Positions 32,087-41,063 of a stretch of 64,000 nucleotides of DNA are shown piece by piece. This stretch comes from Desulfonatronum thiodismutans (GTDB lineage Bacteria > Desulfobacterota > Desulfovibrionia > Desulfovibrionales > Desulfonatronaceae). The stretch covers positions 248,001 through 312,000 of the forward strand of contig NZ_JPIK01000013.1 in the NCBI RefSeq assembly GCF_000717475.1, given 5' to 3'. Under the pieces are notes generated by a model. The model was not told where the DNA came from. It worked only from the letters and a program-made list of their open reading frames with translations, and made no database searches. The position numbers were made by a program, and so were the translations under genes. Each line of letters opens with the position of its first letter. Position 1 is the first letter of the stretch.

Positions 32087-33507
32087 AGAAGAGCAGCCCC
32101 AGCCACTTGGGCCATGGTGAAGATTGTCCCCGGCGCGACGCCGAGCCAGAGCACGGCGGCGGCGAGCAGTCCGCCCCAGAGCAAGCCTGGGTTGGGCACG
32201 GCCTGAACGTCGCCCGATGCGTTGACGGGCGCGTCACGGGTGTAGGCGTGGCGGACCAGGTTCAGGTAGTAGTAGATGGCGATGGCCGAATTGAGCACCG
32301 CGATGATCACCAGCCAGTGGTAGCCTTCCATCCAGGCGGAGTTGAGCAGAAAGAGCTTGCCCATGAATCCGGCGGTGGGCGGCAGGCCCACCAGGGCGAA
32401 GGCGGACACGGCCAGGACCAGGGCTAGGCCCGGGGAGCGCTGGTACAGACCGTTTAGGTCATCCAATTTAAGGTTGCGACCGTCCGTGGACAGGCGACAG
32501 ATCACCCAGAAGCAGGCCAGGTTCATCAGCAGGTAGACCACGGCGTAGAACGCGGCGGCGGACAGCCCGGCCGGCGTCCCGGCCACGATGCCCAGCATCA
32601 CGTATCCGGCGTGGGAAACCGAGGAGTAGCCCAGAAGGCGTTTCAGGTCGGTCTGAACCAGGGCGCAGAGGTTGCCGAAGGTCATGGACACCGCGGCCAG
32701 CACGGCCAGGAGCATGGTCACTTCCATGCTCGGGTCCAAGAGCGAGGACAGGCGCACCAGAACCACCACCGCGCCCAGCTTGGGCAGGGTGGCCACAAAG
32801 GCCGCGGTCTCGTTGGACGCACCTTCATAGACGTCCGGGCACCAGAAGTGCAGCGGGAACAGGGCCAGCTTGTAGAACAGGGCCCCCAGGAACAGGGCGA
32901 TGCCGATCAGGGCCGCCGGGGTTTCGGACCAGGACCAGGTCTTGGTCGCCAGTTCGGAGAGGTACGTGGTGTGGTGAACCCCCAGGATGTAGGACAGTCC
33001 GTACATGGCCAGGGCCGTGACCACCGCGCCGAACAGGATGTACTTGATCCCGGCCTCGGCCGCGGCGGGTTCCTTGGAGCGCAGGGGGATCAGGGCGTAG
33101 AGGCTGTAGGAGGCCAGTTCCAGGGCCAGGAAGATGGTCACCAGTTCCACGGCGCTGGAGAGCAGCATCAGCCCCAGGGCGCTGAGACAGAGAAACAGGA
33201 AGTAGTCCGGTCGCTTCTCCTCGGACAACGTAGGCTGGTTCATGGCGTTCAGGCAGGTCACGGCCAAGCCCAGGAAGATGGCCAGCTTGAAGAACTGGGA
33301 CAAGGCGTCCACCTGATAGGCGCCGTAGAACATCAGTCCAGAAAACTGGAAGGATACCGCAGCCACGCCGATGCCCACGCCCGCGGCCAGGGGCAGGTAG
33401 CGCAAAAATCGCCACCAGGACTGGGGCCCCACGGTCAGAACAAAGAGGCCGCCGATCAGGGTCAGCAGGTACAGTTCCGGGATGAACAGCTCTATTTGGA
33501 AGATCAC
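32080..33507 (-). CDS. nuoN: NADH-quinone oxidoreductase subunit N
   Basis: 475 residues with about 14 membrane helices and the proton-pumping antiporter-like fold. The key membrane Glu is in LELASYSLYAL, the broken-helix Lys region is YKLALFPLHFWCPDVYEGAS, and the C-terminal half has GLPPTAGFMGKLFLLNSAW. The GTG start overlaps the nuoM stop (GTGA), so translation is coupled. It is the last gene of the complex I cluster. It forms one of four antiporter-like proton channels encoded here. Length is normal for NuoN. Confidence 0.95.
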   Translation of the reverse strand: MIFQIELFIPELYLLTLIGGLFVLTVGPQSWWRFLRYLPLAAGVGIGVAAVSFQFSGLMFYGAYQVDALSQFFKLAIFLGLAVTCLNAMNQPTLSEEKRPDYFLFLCLSALGLMLLSSAVELVTIFLALELASYSLYALIPLRSKEPAAAEAGIKYILFGAVVTALAMYGLSYILGVHHTTYLSELATKTWSWSETPAALIGIALFLGALFYKLALFPLHFWCPDVYEGASNETAAFVATLPKLGAVVVLVRLSSLLDPSMEVTMLLAVLAAVSMTFGNLCALVQTDLKRLLGYSSVSHAGYVMLGIVAGTPAGLSAAAFYAVVYLLMNLACFWVICRLSTDGRNLKLDDLNGLYQRSPGLALVLAVSAFALVGLPPTAGFMGKLFLLNSAWMEGYHWLVIIAVLNSAIAIYYYLNLVRHAYTRDAPVNASGDVQAVPNPGLLWGGLLAAAVLWLGVAPGTIFTMAQVAGAALLP

Positions 33508-35048
33508 TGGTCAGTACCTCGTGTTGCGGGGAGTTGAACAACCTGGGCCGGTGGTTCGGGCTGGAGGGACGACTCCAGGTGCAGGGTCTTGCGGGTTTCG
33601 TATTGGTTCAGGAGGTGGACCACCGAGGGATTGATGGTTTTGAGAGCCAGGGTGGGCATCAGCCCCAGGTACAGGACCAGCACGGCCAGGGGGGCCAAGT
33701 AGACCCACTCCCGAGTGTTCAAGTCCTTCCAGTTCGCCGCCTGGGACGGCTGGCCCCAGGCCAGTTTCAGGCCCAGGCGGAGCATGTAGGCCGCGGCCAG
33801 CATCACCCCGGGAATGGTCAACGCGCCCAGGAGGTAATTGGCCTCGAACACGCCGATAAGCACCAGGGCCTCGGAGACGAAGCCGTTGGTGCCGGGGAAG
33901 CCGAAGGACGCTATGGCGAACAGGCCGAAGAAGAACATGTAGGCCGGCAGGTATTTGCCCAGGCCCATGTTGTCCGCGATTTCCCGGCTGTGGCTGCGTT
34001 CGTAGATCGCGCCCACGAGCATGAACAGCGCCCCGGTGGTGATCCCGTGGTTGATCATCTGCATGATCGCCCCTTCCACCCCGCGCATGGTGAAGACAAA
34101 GATGCCCAGGGTCACGAAACCCATGTGGGCTACGGAGGAATAGGCGATCAGTTTCTTCATGTCCTTCTGGCCCAAAGCAATGACTCCTCCGTAGAGGATG
34201 GAGACGATGGAGATGGTGATCATCAACGGCGCGAAGTACTCGCTGGCCGCCGGGGTCAGGGGCAGGCAGAAGCGTAGGAATCCGTAGGTGCCCATTTTGA
34301 GCAGGATGGAAGCCAGGAGCACCGAGCCGGCTGTGGGCGCTTCCACGTGGGCCGCTGGAAGCCAGGTGTGGAAAGGAAACATCGGCACCTTGATGGCAAA
34401 GGCCAGGGCCATGGCCAGGAAGGTCCAGAACTGGAAGTTGAAGGCGTACTCATGGGTCATCAGTTCCGGGATGGAAAAGGTCCCGGTGTTCACGAAAAAG
34501 GCAACGATGGCCGCCAGAAACAGCGTGCTGCCGGCCAGGGTGTAGATGAAGAACTTCAAGGATGCGTAACGCTTGTTCGGCCCGCCCCAGACCGCGATGA
34601 GCAGGAACATGGGGATGAGCATGGCTTCCCAGAAGATGTAGAACAGGACGAAGTCCAGGGCCGAGAAGATGCCCACGCAGGCCCCGATCATCAGCAGCAG
34701 GCAGAAGTGAAACTCCTTGATCCGCTTGCCGATGTAGGTCCAGGAGCAGAGCACGCACAGGGGCAGGAGCAGCACGGTCAAAAAGATCATCAGGATGCTG
34801 ATCCCGTCCACGCCCACATGGTAGTTCATGTTCCAGGCCGGTACCCAGGGCATGATCTCCACGAACTGGAAGTTCGCGGTGGAAAGATCAAACTGGAACA
34901 GCGGCGCGGCCAAGCCCATCTCGATCAGACCCACGACCAGGGTGTACAGGCGGATTGTGCGCTCGTCGCGCAGAAAGAACAGTCCGACAGCGGCCAGCAG
35001 GGGGAAGAAGATCAGGGCGCTGAGAACGGGGAACCCGGATTCGGTCAT
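33504..35048 (-). CDS. nuoM: NADH-quinone oxidoreductase subunit M
   Basis: 514 residues, 14 predicted helices. The family signatures are FWEAMLIPMFLLIAVWGG (essential Glu), KVPMFPFHTWLPAAHVEAPT (Lys-helix and conserved His/Trp), KKLIAYSSVAHMGFVTLG and FGFPGTNGFVSEALVLIG. It resides in the inner membrane as a proton channel of complex I. The stop overlaps the nuoN start. The gap to the preceding subunit gene is 54 bases, the largest within the antiporter part of the operon, and contains a short ATGGGA(A/T) repeat. Confidence 0.95.
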   Translation of the reverse strand: MTESGFPVLSALIFFPLLAAVGLFFLRDERTIRLYTLVVGLIEMGLAAPLFQFDLSTANFQFVEIMPWVPAWNMNYHVGVDGISILMIFLTVLLLPLCVLCSWTYIGKRIKEFHFCLLLMIGACVGIFSALDFVLFYIFWEAMLIPMFLLIAVWGGPNKRYASLKFFIYTLAGSTLFLAAIVAFFVNTGTFSIPELMTHEYAFNFQFWTFLAMALAFAIKVPMFPFHTWLPAAHVEAPTAGSVLLASILLKMGTYGFLRFCLPLTPAASEYFAPLMITISIVSILYGGVIALGQKDMKKLIAYSSVAHMGFVTLGIFVFTMRGVEGAIMQMINHGITTGALFMLVGAIYERSHSREIADNMGLGKYLPAYMFFFGLFAIASFGFPGTNGFVSEALVLIGVFEANYLLGALTIPGVMLAAAYMLRLGLKLAWGQPSQAANWKDLNTREWVYLAPLAVLVLYLGLMPTLALKTINPSVVHLLNQYETRKTLHLESSLQPEPPAQVVQLPATRGTDQ

Positions 35049-35102
35049 GTCGCGGCACCTTGGTTTATGGGATTCATGGGAAGCATGGGAAGTACGTGTC
35101 CT

Positions 35103-36890
35103 TTAGGAGAGATACCAGACCAGCAGGGCGATGCCCGAGGCCAGGGCGATGGCCAGAGCCAGGTAGTCCTGGAGGCGGCCGGTTTGGACCGCGGTCAGGA
35201 TGCCGCCGGTGTCCCGGGTGCCTTGGGCGCTGTTGTCCAGGACGAAATCGATGCCCATCTTGTCGAACCAGGAAGTGATTCGGCCTAGGAACAGCAGGCC
35301 CACCAGGCCGATACGTTCATAGACTTCGCTCCAGATGGCGTCGATCTTGGCCAGGGGCCAACTGACCAGGGCCAGGAAGGCGCGGCCCAGGTAGATGTAC
35401 AGGGTTTCGAAGTCCAGGTTGCGCTGGGCATGGGGCTTGAGCACCCCGCGCATCAGCAGGAAGCCCAGGCCGGTGAAGCCCAGCAGCATCAGGGTCATCA
35501 GCACCTTCCAGGCCGACCAGGGCTGGAAGTCGTACGCGCCGGGATAGGGCAGGAAGCGGTACAGCAGGTCCGGGTACAGGCCCTGGGCGATGCAGAGCAC
35601 GGCCGCCGCGCCCATGGCGATGTACATGTTCACCGGAATGGGCTTGAGGGGTTTGGTGTACGTCGGCTTGCCGCCCCAGAAGGCGAAGTAGGGCAGTTTC
35701 AGACCCACGGACAGGAATGTGCCCACCGCGGCCACTTCCATGAGCATGCCCAGGAGGACTTGGTGGTCGTTGAAAGCCCCGGTGATGGTCATGGTCTTGG
35801 AGACAAAGCCGTTGAAGATGGGCATCCCAGAGATGGACAGACCCGCGACCACGTAGGCCAGCATGACCAGGGGCAGTCGGCCGGCCAGTCCGCCAAGTTC
35901 GTTGAGCTTGGCCGTTCCGGCGGAGTAGAGCACCGCGCCCACGCTCATGAACAGCAGTCCCTTATAGAGAATGTGGGCGTAGGCATGGGCGCAGGTGCCG
36001 TTGAGCGTCATGGCCGTACCGATGCCGATGCCCGCGACCATGTACCCCACCTGGGACATAATATGGTAGGAGAGGATGCGGCGGGCGTTGTTTTCCATTG
36101 TCGCGTAGAAGACGCCCCACAGGGCCATGGCCACGCCCATCCAGGCCAGGAATTCCCACCCGGCGAAGCCCCGGGCCAGGACGTAGACAGCGGTCTTGGT
36201 GGTGAAGGCGCTCATGAACACCGCGCCGGGGATGGTCGCCTCGGGGTAGGCGTCCGGCAGCCAGGCGTGGGCGATGACAAAGGCCGCGTTGACGCCGAAG
36301 CCGAGCATGATCAGCCAGTCGTAGTACTGGGCGTCCACCGGGATGATCCCGGTAAAGGTGAAGTCGCCCACGACCTGGTAGCGCAAAAGGATTCCGGCCA
36401 GCATCATCAATCCGCCGATGGTGTGGATCACGAAGTAGCGGATGCCCGCGCCCACGGCTCTGGGGTTCTCCTTGGAGTTGAACCAGATCAGCAGGGTCGA
36501 GGCCACGCTCATGATTTCCCAGAAGATGAACAGCGTCACGTAGTCCCCGGCAAAGACGCAGCCAAAGGCCCCGCCCACGTACACCGCGGCGGCCACGTGG
36601 TGACGAATCTCCTTGAGGTGAAAGGCGTAGATAAAGCCGATCAGGGCCTGGATGGCGAAGACGTTGGCAAAGATCAGGGACAGCCCGTCCAGGCGGCCCA
36701 GGGAGAGCTCCAGCCCCAGGTAGCGCAGGTGCAGATGATCGCCCGGAGTGGCCGAGAACACGGCGATGATGGCCAGGATCGGGGCCAAAGGCAGCAGCCA
36801 GCGCCACCAGGTCACGGTGGTCCGGGCCAGGAGCAAAAGGACCAGTCCCAGGCCGAAGAAGGCGATGGTTGGATGAAAAAAACTAGTCAT
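35103..36890 (-). CDS. NuoL-position antiporter-like subunit of complex I (MrpD-like)
   Basis: 595 residues. The N-terminal 480 residues form an antiporter-like unit with IFWEIMSVASTLLIWFNSKE (essential Glu), AFVIAHAWLPDAYPEATIPG (Lys position replaced by His/Ala context) and RILSYHIMSQVGYMVAGIGI. The C-terminal extension (about 490-595) has the transverse-helix candidate and ends in QTGRLQDYLALAIALASGIA, similar to the NuoL end. It is therefore the likely distal NuoL-type subunit although the core looks closer to MrpD/HyfB proteins than to Escherichia NuoL. It overlaps the 88-residue gene upstream by eight bases. The operon has a second MrpD-like gene two positions earlier, so the complex may have an additional pumping unit. 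Confidence 0.85.
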   Translation of the reverse strand: MTSFFHPTIAFFGLGLVLLLLARTTVTWWRWLLPLAPILAIIAVFSATPGDHLHLRYLGLELSLGRLDGLSLIFANVFAIQALIGFIYAFHLKEIRHHVAAAVYVGGAFGCVFAGDYVTLFIFWEIMSVASTLLIWFNSKENPRAVGAGIRYFVIHTIGGLMMLAGILLRYQVVGDFTFTGIIPVDAQYYDWLIMLGFGVNAAFVIAHAWLPDAYPEATIPGAVFMSAFTTKTAVYVLARGFAGWEFLAWMGVAMALWGVFYATMENNARRILSYHIMSQVGYMVAGIGIGTAMTLNGTCAHAYAHILYKGLLFMSVGAVLYSAGTAKLNELGGLAGRLPLVMLAYVVAGLSISGMPIFNGFVSKTMTITGAFNDHQVLLGMLMEVAAVGTFLSVGLKLPYFAFWGGKPTYTKPLKPIPVNMYIAMGAAAVLCIAQGLYPDLLYRFLPYPGAYDFQPWSAWKVLMTLMLLGFTGLGFLLMRGVLKPHAQRNLDFETLYIYLGRAFLALVSWPLAKIDAIWSEVYERIGLVGLLFLGRITSWFDKMGIDFVLDNSAQGTRDTGGILTAVQTGRLQDYLALAIALASGIALLVWYLS

Positions 36891-37149
36891 GGATGTCCTC
36901 GGGAGCGCCGATCAGCGGAGCGACGATGCGTTTCATCACAAAAGCCATGGCCACGGCCAGAACGAACCCGAACCCGGCCCAGAAGCCCGGGTACACTTCC
37001 CAGGCCACATGCGGGTCATAGGGGCCGATGAAGAAGTTCAAACCGACAAGAACCGCGAGGACCGCGAAGAAAGCTAATTTGAACAGCCCGGACAGGGAGC
37101 GCAGGGTCGCGATCTGTTTGTTTTCGTGAAGGGTGGTCTGGTCTTGCAT
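36883..37149 (-). CDS. Small two-helix membrane protein in the complex I operon
   Basis: 88 residues with two hydrophobic segments (about 22-42, LFKLAFFAVLAVLVGLNFFI, and 55-72) joined by a short loop, and charged ends. It resembles the small MrpE/F/G-like or formate-hydrogenlyase-associated proteins only in size and topology; I recognise no family. It sits between the two MrpD-like genes, 9 bases after the first and overlapping the second, so it should be an accessory subunit of the same membrane arm. Confidence 0.75.
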   Translation of the reverse strand: MQDQTTLHENKQIATLRSLSGLFKLAFFAVLAVLVGLNFFIGPYDPHVAWEVYPGFWAGFGFVLAVAMAFVMKRIVAPLIGAPEDIHD

Positions 37150-37158
37150 AAGCGACTC

Positions 37159-38643
37159 CTAGAACTGGGCCATGGCCTTGATGAAGCCCATGAAGGTATC
37201 CGGGTACAAACCCAGGAAGATGGAGATCAGGGCGGTGAGGAACAGGGGCACGACCATGGTCAGGGGGGCTTCCTTGTAGTCTTCCAGCCGGACGCCCGGG
37301 GCCGGGGCCTCGAAAAAGGCCTTGTAGATGATCGGGCCGAAATAGCTGGCATTGAGCACGGTGCTGGCCATCAGGGCGATCAGGATCACGATCTGCCCGG
37401 CGTCCAGGGCCCCGTTGGCCAGGTACCATTTGGTCACGAAGCCGCTGACCGGAGGCGCGCCGATCATGCTCAGGGCAGCCAGGGAAAAGGCCCCGAAGGT
37501 CCAGGGCATCCGTCGGCCCATGCCGGAAAGCAGGCTGATCTTCTTGACGTGCGTGGCCACATAGATCGCGCCGGCGCCGAAAAATAGCGTAATCTTGGCA
37601 AAGGCGTGGTGGGCGATGTGCGTGGTGCCGCCCATCACGGCCATGGGCGTGAGCAGGGCCACGCCCAGGATCACGTAGGACAGCTGGCTGACCGTGGAAT
37701 AGGCCAGCCGGGCCTTGAGGTCGTCCTTGGTCAGGGCGATGCACGAGGCCACGACAATGGTGAACGCGGCCAGGTAGGCCGTGGGAATGCCCAGGTAGAG
37801 CACGTCCATGGTTTCCAGGCCAAAGGCCGAAAGGATGATCCGACAGACGCAGAACACCCCGGCCTTGACCACGGCCACGGCGTGCAGCAGGGCCGAGACC
37901 GGGGTGGGCGCGACCATGGCCGAGGGCAGCCAGTTGTGCAGCGGCATGATCGCGGCCTTGGCCAGACCGGCGATGAACAGCACGTAGGTCACGGTCACCG
38001 CGACGGGGTTGGCGTCCGCGGGGAAGATGCCGTGGACCACGTCGGTCAGGTTGAAGTCCAGGCTGCCGGCCAGCACGTAGGTCATGATCATGGCCGGGAG
38101 CAGGAACAGCTTGGAGGTACCCATCAGGTAGACCAGGTACTTGCGGGCTCCGGCAAAGGAGGTGTCGTCCTGGTGGTGGGCCACCAGCGGGTAGGTGAAC
38201 AGGGTGATGACTTCGTAGAACAGGTACAGCGTAAAGATGTTCGCGCTGAAGGCCACGCCCAAGGCTCCGAAGATGGCTACCGCGAAGCAGAAGTAGTAGC
38301 GGGTCTGGGCGTGTTCGTTCAGCGAACGCATGTACCCGATGTTGTAGCTGGTGGCCAAGATCCAGAGAAACGAGGCCACCAGGGCGAAGATCAGGGACAG
38401 GCCGTCCACGCCGAACTTGACCGTGACCCCGGGGATCAGGGTGAACAGGGTGTAGGTCCATATCTTGCCGTCAAGTACGTCCGGCACAAAGGACAGCACC
38501 GTGGCGAAGGTCAGAATGCCCGCGGCAAAGGACACCGCCTCCCGGTTGTTGGGGTTGTGTCGGGCCAGGACGATGCCCAGGGGCGCGATCAGGGTGATGA
38601 GCAGGGGAATGAGGATTTTGGCGCTGACCAATATCTCGGGCAT
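37159..38643 (-). CDS. MrpD-like antiporter subunit (monovalent cation/proton antiporter family)
   Basis: 494 residues with about 14 helices. Signatures: LYLFYEVITLFTYPLVAHHQ (essential Glu), AKAAIMPLHNWLPSAMVAPT (Lys and His), LKARLAYSTVSQLSYVILG and GAPPVSGFVTKWYLANGAL. The sequence is closer to MrpD/NuoM-like subunits of Mrp antiporters and membrane-bound hydrogenases than to NuoL. Together with the 595-residue NuoL-position protein, NuoM and NuoN it gives four antiporter-like subunits in this operon, one more than classical complex I. It lies three bases after nuoK. Whether it pumps protons or sodium cannot be told from sequence. Confidence 0.88.
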   Translation of the reverse strand: MPEILVSAKILIPLLITLIAPLGIVLARHNPNNREAVSFAAGILTFATVLSFVPDVLDGKIWTYTLFTLIPGVTVKFGVDGLSLIFALVASFLWILATSYNIGYMRSLNEHAQTRYYFCFAVAIFGALGVAFSANIFTLYLFYEVITLFTYPLVAHHQDDTSFAGARKYLVYLMGTSKLFLLPAMIMTYVLAGSLDFNLTDVVHGIFPADANPVAVTVTYVLFIAGLAKAAIMPLHNWLPSAMVAPTPVSALLHAVAVVKAGVFCVCRIILSAFGLETMDVLYLGIPTAYLAAFTIVVASCIALTKDDLKARLAYSTVSQLSYVILGVALLTPMAVMGGTTHIAHHAFAKITLFFGAGAIYVATHVKKISLLSGMGRRMPWTFGAFSLAALSMIGAPPVSGFVTKWYLANGALDAGQIVILIALMASTVLNASYFGPIIYKAFFEAPAPGVRLEDYKEAPLTMVVPLFLTALISIFLGLYPDTFMGFIKAMAQF

Positions 38644-38646
38644 GGC

Positions 38647-38955
38647 TTAGCCTCGCAGGGTGCGCAGGCGCGCGCTTTCAATGTGGCCGTAGCGCTTGGC
38701 CACGACAATGATGATCGCCAGAACCAGGGCCGCTTCGGCCGCGGCCAGACCCATCACGAACAGGGCCGCGGCATGGCCCACGGTGCCCGAGGCGTCGGTG
38801 AGCTGGCCCGAGGCCACGATGCTTAGGCCCGCACCGTTGAGCATCAGCTCCACGCTGATCAGCATGCCCACCAGGCTGCGCCGCCAGATCACGCCGAACA
38901 GGCCCAAGGCCAGCAAAAGCAAACTGACCAGTTGAAACATGGTAAGCGCCGTCAT
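38647..38955 (-). CDS. nuoK: NADH-quinone oxidoreductase subunit K
   Basis: 102 residues, three helices. It has the characteristic NuoK pair of membrane glutamates, in GMLISVELMLNGAGLSIVA and AAAEAALVLAIIIV. The start overlaps the nuoJ stop by four bases (ATGA), giving translational coupling. It forms part of the membrane arm joining the quinone site to the antiporter units. Length is normal. Confidence 0.96.
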   Translation of the reverse strand: MTALTMFQLVSLLLLALGLFGVIWRRSLVGMLISVELMLNGAGLSIVASGQLTDASGTVGHAAALFVMGLAAAEAALVLAIIIVVAKRYGHIESARLRTLRG

Positions 38956-39461
38956 TGGCCTTGTCTCCTTTCAAAAGCCAGGAGCACCGCTCCGGCCATG
39001 GCTACGGTCAGGACCACGGAAATCAATTCAAAGGCCAGGAAGTAGGGTTCGATGAACGTCCGGCCCAGGTCTATGAGCACGATCTCCGTGGGATGTTCAT
39101 GGGAAGCCAGAGGCTGCCAGCGTAGCACCCGGGCGATGAGCATGGTCGGAGCCAGGGCCGCGACCACGCATCCAGCGCCCACCCACCAGGGCCGACCCGA
39201 CTGCTCCTCCCCGCCTACCGGCGGCTTGGTGAGCATGATCGCGAAAAAGATCATGATGCTTACCGTGGCCACGTAGATCAGAATCTGCATCAAGGCCATG
39301 AACGGCGCGGCCATCAGCAAATAACACCCCGCCACCCCGAACAGCGTCAGCACCAGGCCGACGAGGGCACGGACCAGGTTGCGGCTGAAGACAGCCAGCA
39401 GGCCGCCGAACAAAATGATCAGCACGTAGACGCCGAAAGTTACATATGCCAGTGTTTGCAT
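38952..39461 (-). CDS. nuoJ: NADH-quinone oxidoreductase subunit J
   Basis: 169 residues with five helices. The pi-bulge helix region IYVATVSIMIFFAIML (the Tyr and Val/Ser of NuoJ) is clear and the loop after helix 3 carries PPVGGEEQSG. The stop overlaps the nuoK start. It follows nuoI with a 48-base gap. Normal length for the family. Confidence 0.95.
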   Translation of the reverse strand: MQTLAYVTFGVYVLIILFGGLLAVFSRNLVRALVGLVLTLFGVAGCYLLMAAPFMALMQILIYVATVSIMIFFAIMLTKPPVGGEEQSGRPWWVGAGCVVAALAPTMLIARVLRWQPLASHEHPTEIVLIDLGRTFIEPYFLAFELISVVLTVAMAGAVLLAFERRQGQ

Positions 39462-39509
39462 CAGGATGTCCTTACATCATGCGATCTGAAGGTGAAGCGA
39501 CGAACATGG

Positions 39510-40070
39510 TCAGGAATTTCCAGCCTGGCCGCGAAGTCGGGTCAGCAGGTCATATTCGAACTCCTGTTTCGTAAATCCGGCCAGATAGACGTCCTCGGAA
39601 AAACGCAGGGAGTCCACGGGACAGTTTTGCACGCACAGGCCGCACAGACTGCAATAGTTGTAGTCCAGGTGAAAAGTCGCCGGAGTGCGCTTGGACGGAG
39701 CACCGACACCTTCCGGAGGCGGAACCTTGAACGGGGTCAGCCGAAAAGCAGGATCCTGGCCCAAGGGGTCCGGAACAACCTGGGCTCTGGTCTTGGCCGA
39801 GGGCTGATCCTCTGGACAGGATAGGGAGATGCAGTTCGACGGACAGCCGACCGCGCACTTGTAGCAGGAGATGCACTTGGGGGTTCCCGGGGCGTCCTCC
39901 CGGCCGACCAGTTCGATATGTCCTCGATAGGTGGCCAGGTTCGGAACGGTCTTGCGGGGATAATGCACCGTGGACTGTTTTTGGAAAAAGGCATGTCCGG
40001 TGATTTTCAAACCGACCAACAGGCTCCAGAGCCCTTGGATCGCCTTGCGGATTTCTTGGAACATGGTCAT
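39510..40070 (-). CDS. nuoI: NADH-quinone oxidoreductase subunit I
   Basis: 186 residues, peripheral Fe-S subunit with an N-terminal amphipathic helix (IQGLWSLLVGLKITGHAFF). The two [4Fe-4S] motifs are CISCYKCAVGCPSNCI (about residue 66) and CSLCGLCVQNCP (about 137). The stretch between them is about 55 residues, clearly longer than in typical NuoI, and contains an additional Cys (SLSCPED) and a Pro-rich segment (PFKVPPPEGVGAPS). It carries electrons from the input module toward NuoB. Since NuoEFG genes are missing here, the insert might contact an alternative donor; that is inference. Confidence 0.92.
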   Translation of the reverse strand: MTMFQEIRKAIQGLWSLLVGLKITGHAFFQKQSTVHYPRKTVPNLATYRGHIELVGREDAPGTPKCISCYKCAVGCPSNCISLSCPEDQPSAKTRAQVVPDPLGQDPAFRLTPFKVPPPEGVGAPSKRTPATFHLDYNYCSLCGLCVQNCPVDSLRFSEDVYLAGFTKQEFEYDLLTRLRGQAGNS

Positions 40071-40080
40071 CAGGTCACCA

Positions 40081-41058
40081 TCAAAGTTTTACAAGAACGA
40101 GGGTCACGATCAGGTTGACCAGAGCCAGGGGCAGGAGCCACTTCCAACTCAGGTTCAGGAGCTGGTCGAAACGCACCCGTGGGTAGGTCCAGCGGAACCA
40201 CATCATCACCAGCAACAGCAGATAGACCTTAGCCAGGAACCACCACACGCCCGAGGCCACGGGGCCGTGCCATCCGCCCAGGAACAGGGCCGTGGCTACG
40301 GAGCAGACCACGATCATGTTCGCGTATTCGGCCAGGAAGAAGATGCCGAAGCCCATGCCCGAGTATTCGGTGTGAAACCCGGCGGTCAGCTCGCTCTCCG
40401 CCTCGGGTAGGTCAAAGGGGGCGCGGTTGGTCTCGGCCAGGGCGCAAACGAAGTAGATGAAAAAAGCCAGTGGCTGGACCATGATGTTCCACTGCCAGGG
40501 CCAGGCGCCCTGTCCGGAGACAATGGTGGACAGGTTCAGGGAACCGTATTGAAAGGCAATGGCCAGCACGGCCAGCAGCAGCGGAATCTCATAGGCCACG
40601 GACTGGGCCACGGCCCGGGCCGCGCCCAGGAGCGACCATTTGTTCTCCGAACTCCATCCGGCCAGACACAGGGCCAGGACGTTGATTCCGGCGAAGGCCA
40701 GGATCAGCAGCAATCCCAGGTCCAGCTCCATGGCCGTGAGGATCGGGCCGAAGGGAATGGGCAGGAACAGGACGAAGACCGGGGCGAAGGAGATGATCGG
40801 CGCGGTCCAGAACAGCCATTTGTCAGCACCCCGGGGGGTGATCAACTGCTTGCCCACCAGCTTCAGGGCGTCGGCCAGGGGCTGGAGCAGGCCGTGGGGA
40901 CCGACCTCGAAGGGGCCGGGCCGACGCTGAATGTGCCCGGCGACTTTCCGCTCCAGGTAGACCAGGACCAGGCCGTTGAGGCCCACGAACCCGGCCAGCA
41001 GGGCCAGGGCCAGAAAGATGGCGAACAGTTCAACGGGAATGCCAAAGGGAGGAGTCAT
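40081..41058 (-). CDS. nuoH: NADH-quinone oxidoreductase subunit H
   Basis: 325 residues, eight helices. Signatures: LVYLERKVAGHIQRRPGPFE (quinone-channel loop, GxxQxRxGPN variant reading RPGPFEVG), FFLAEYANMIVV and the loop AETNRAPFDLPEAESELTAG. It forms the quinone-entry channel with NuoB and NuoD. The ATG at 41058 has AGGTGA ahead of it; a GTG nine bases earlier (41067), overlapping the nuoD stop, is the alternative start. Note the Phe-Glu-Val in place of the usual Asn-Lys-Val after the Gly-Pro. Confidence 0.94.
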   Translation of the reverse strand: MTPPFGIPVELFAIFLALALLAGFVGLNGLVLVYLERKVAGHIQRRPGPFEVGPHGLLQPLADALKLVGKQLITPRGADKWLFWTAPIISFAPVFVLFLPIPFGPILTAMELDLGLLLILAFAGINVLALCLAGWSSENKWSLLGAARAVAQSVAYEIPLLLAVLAIAFQYGSLNLSTIVSGQGAWPWQWNIMVQPLAFFIYFVCALAETNRAPFDLPEAESELTAGFHTEYSGMGFGIFFLAEYANMIVVCSVATALFLGGWHGPVASGVWWFLAKVYLLLLVMMWFRWTYPRVRFDQLLNLSWKWLLPLALVNLIVTLVLVKL

Positions 41059-41063
41059 GGGGC

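Noticed and set aside
35430-37031. 533-codon open frame on the + strand opposite the NuoL-position and small subunit genes
   Set aside because: It is a mirror of GC-rich membrane protein genes on the - strand, very rich in Gly, His, Gln and Asp with no domain or ribosome site. The same holds for other long + strand frames over the nuo operon (for example 34347-35288 and 32611-33537).
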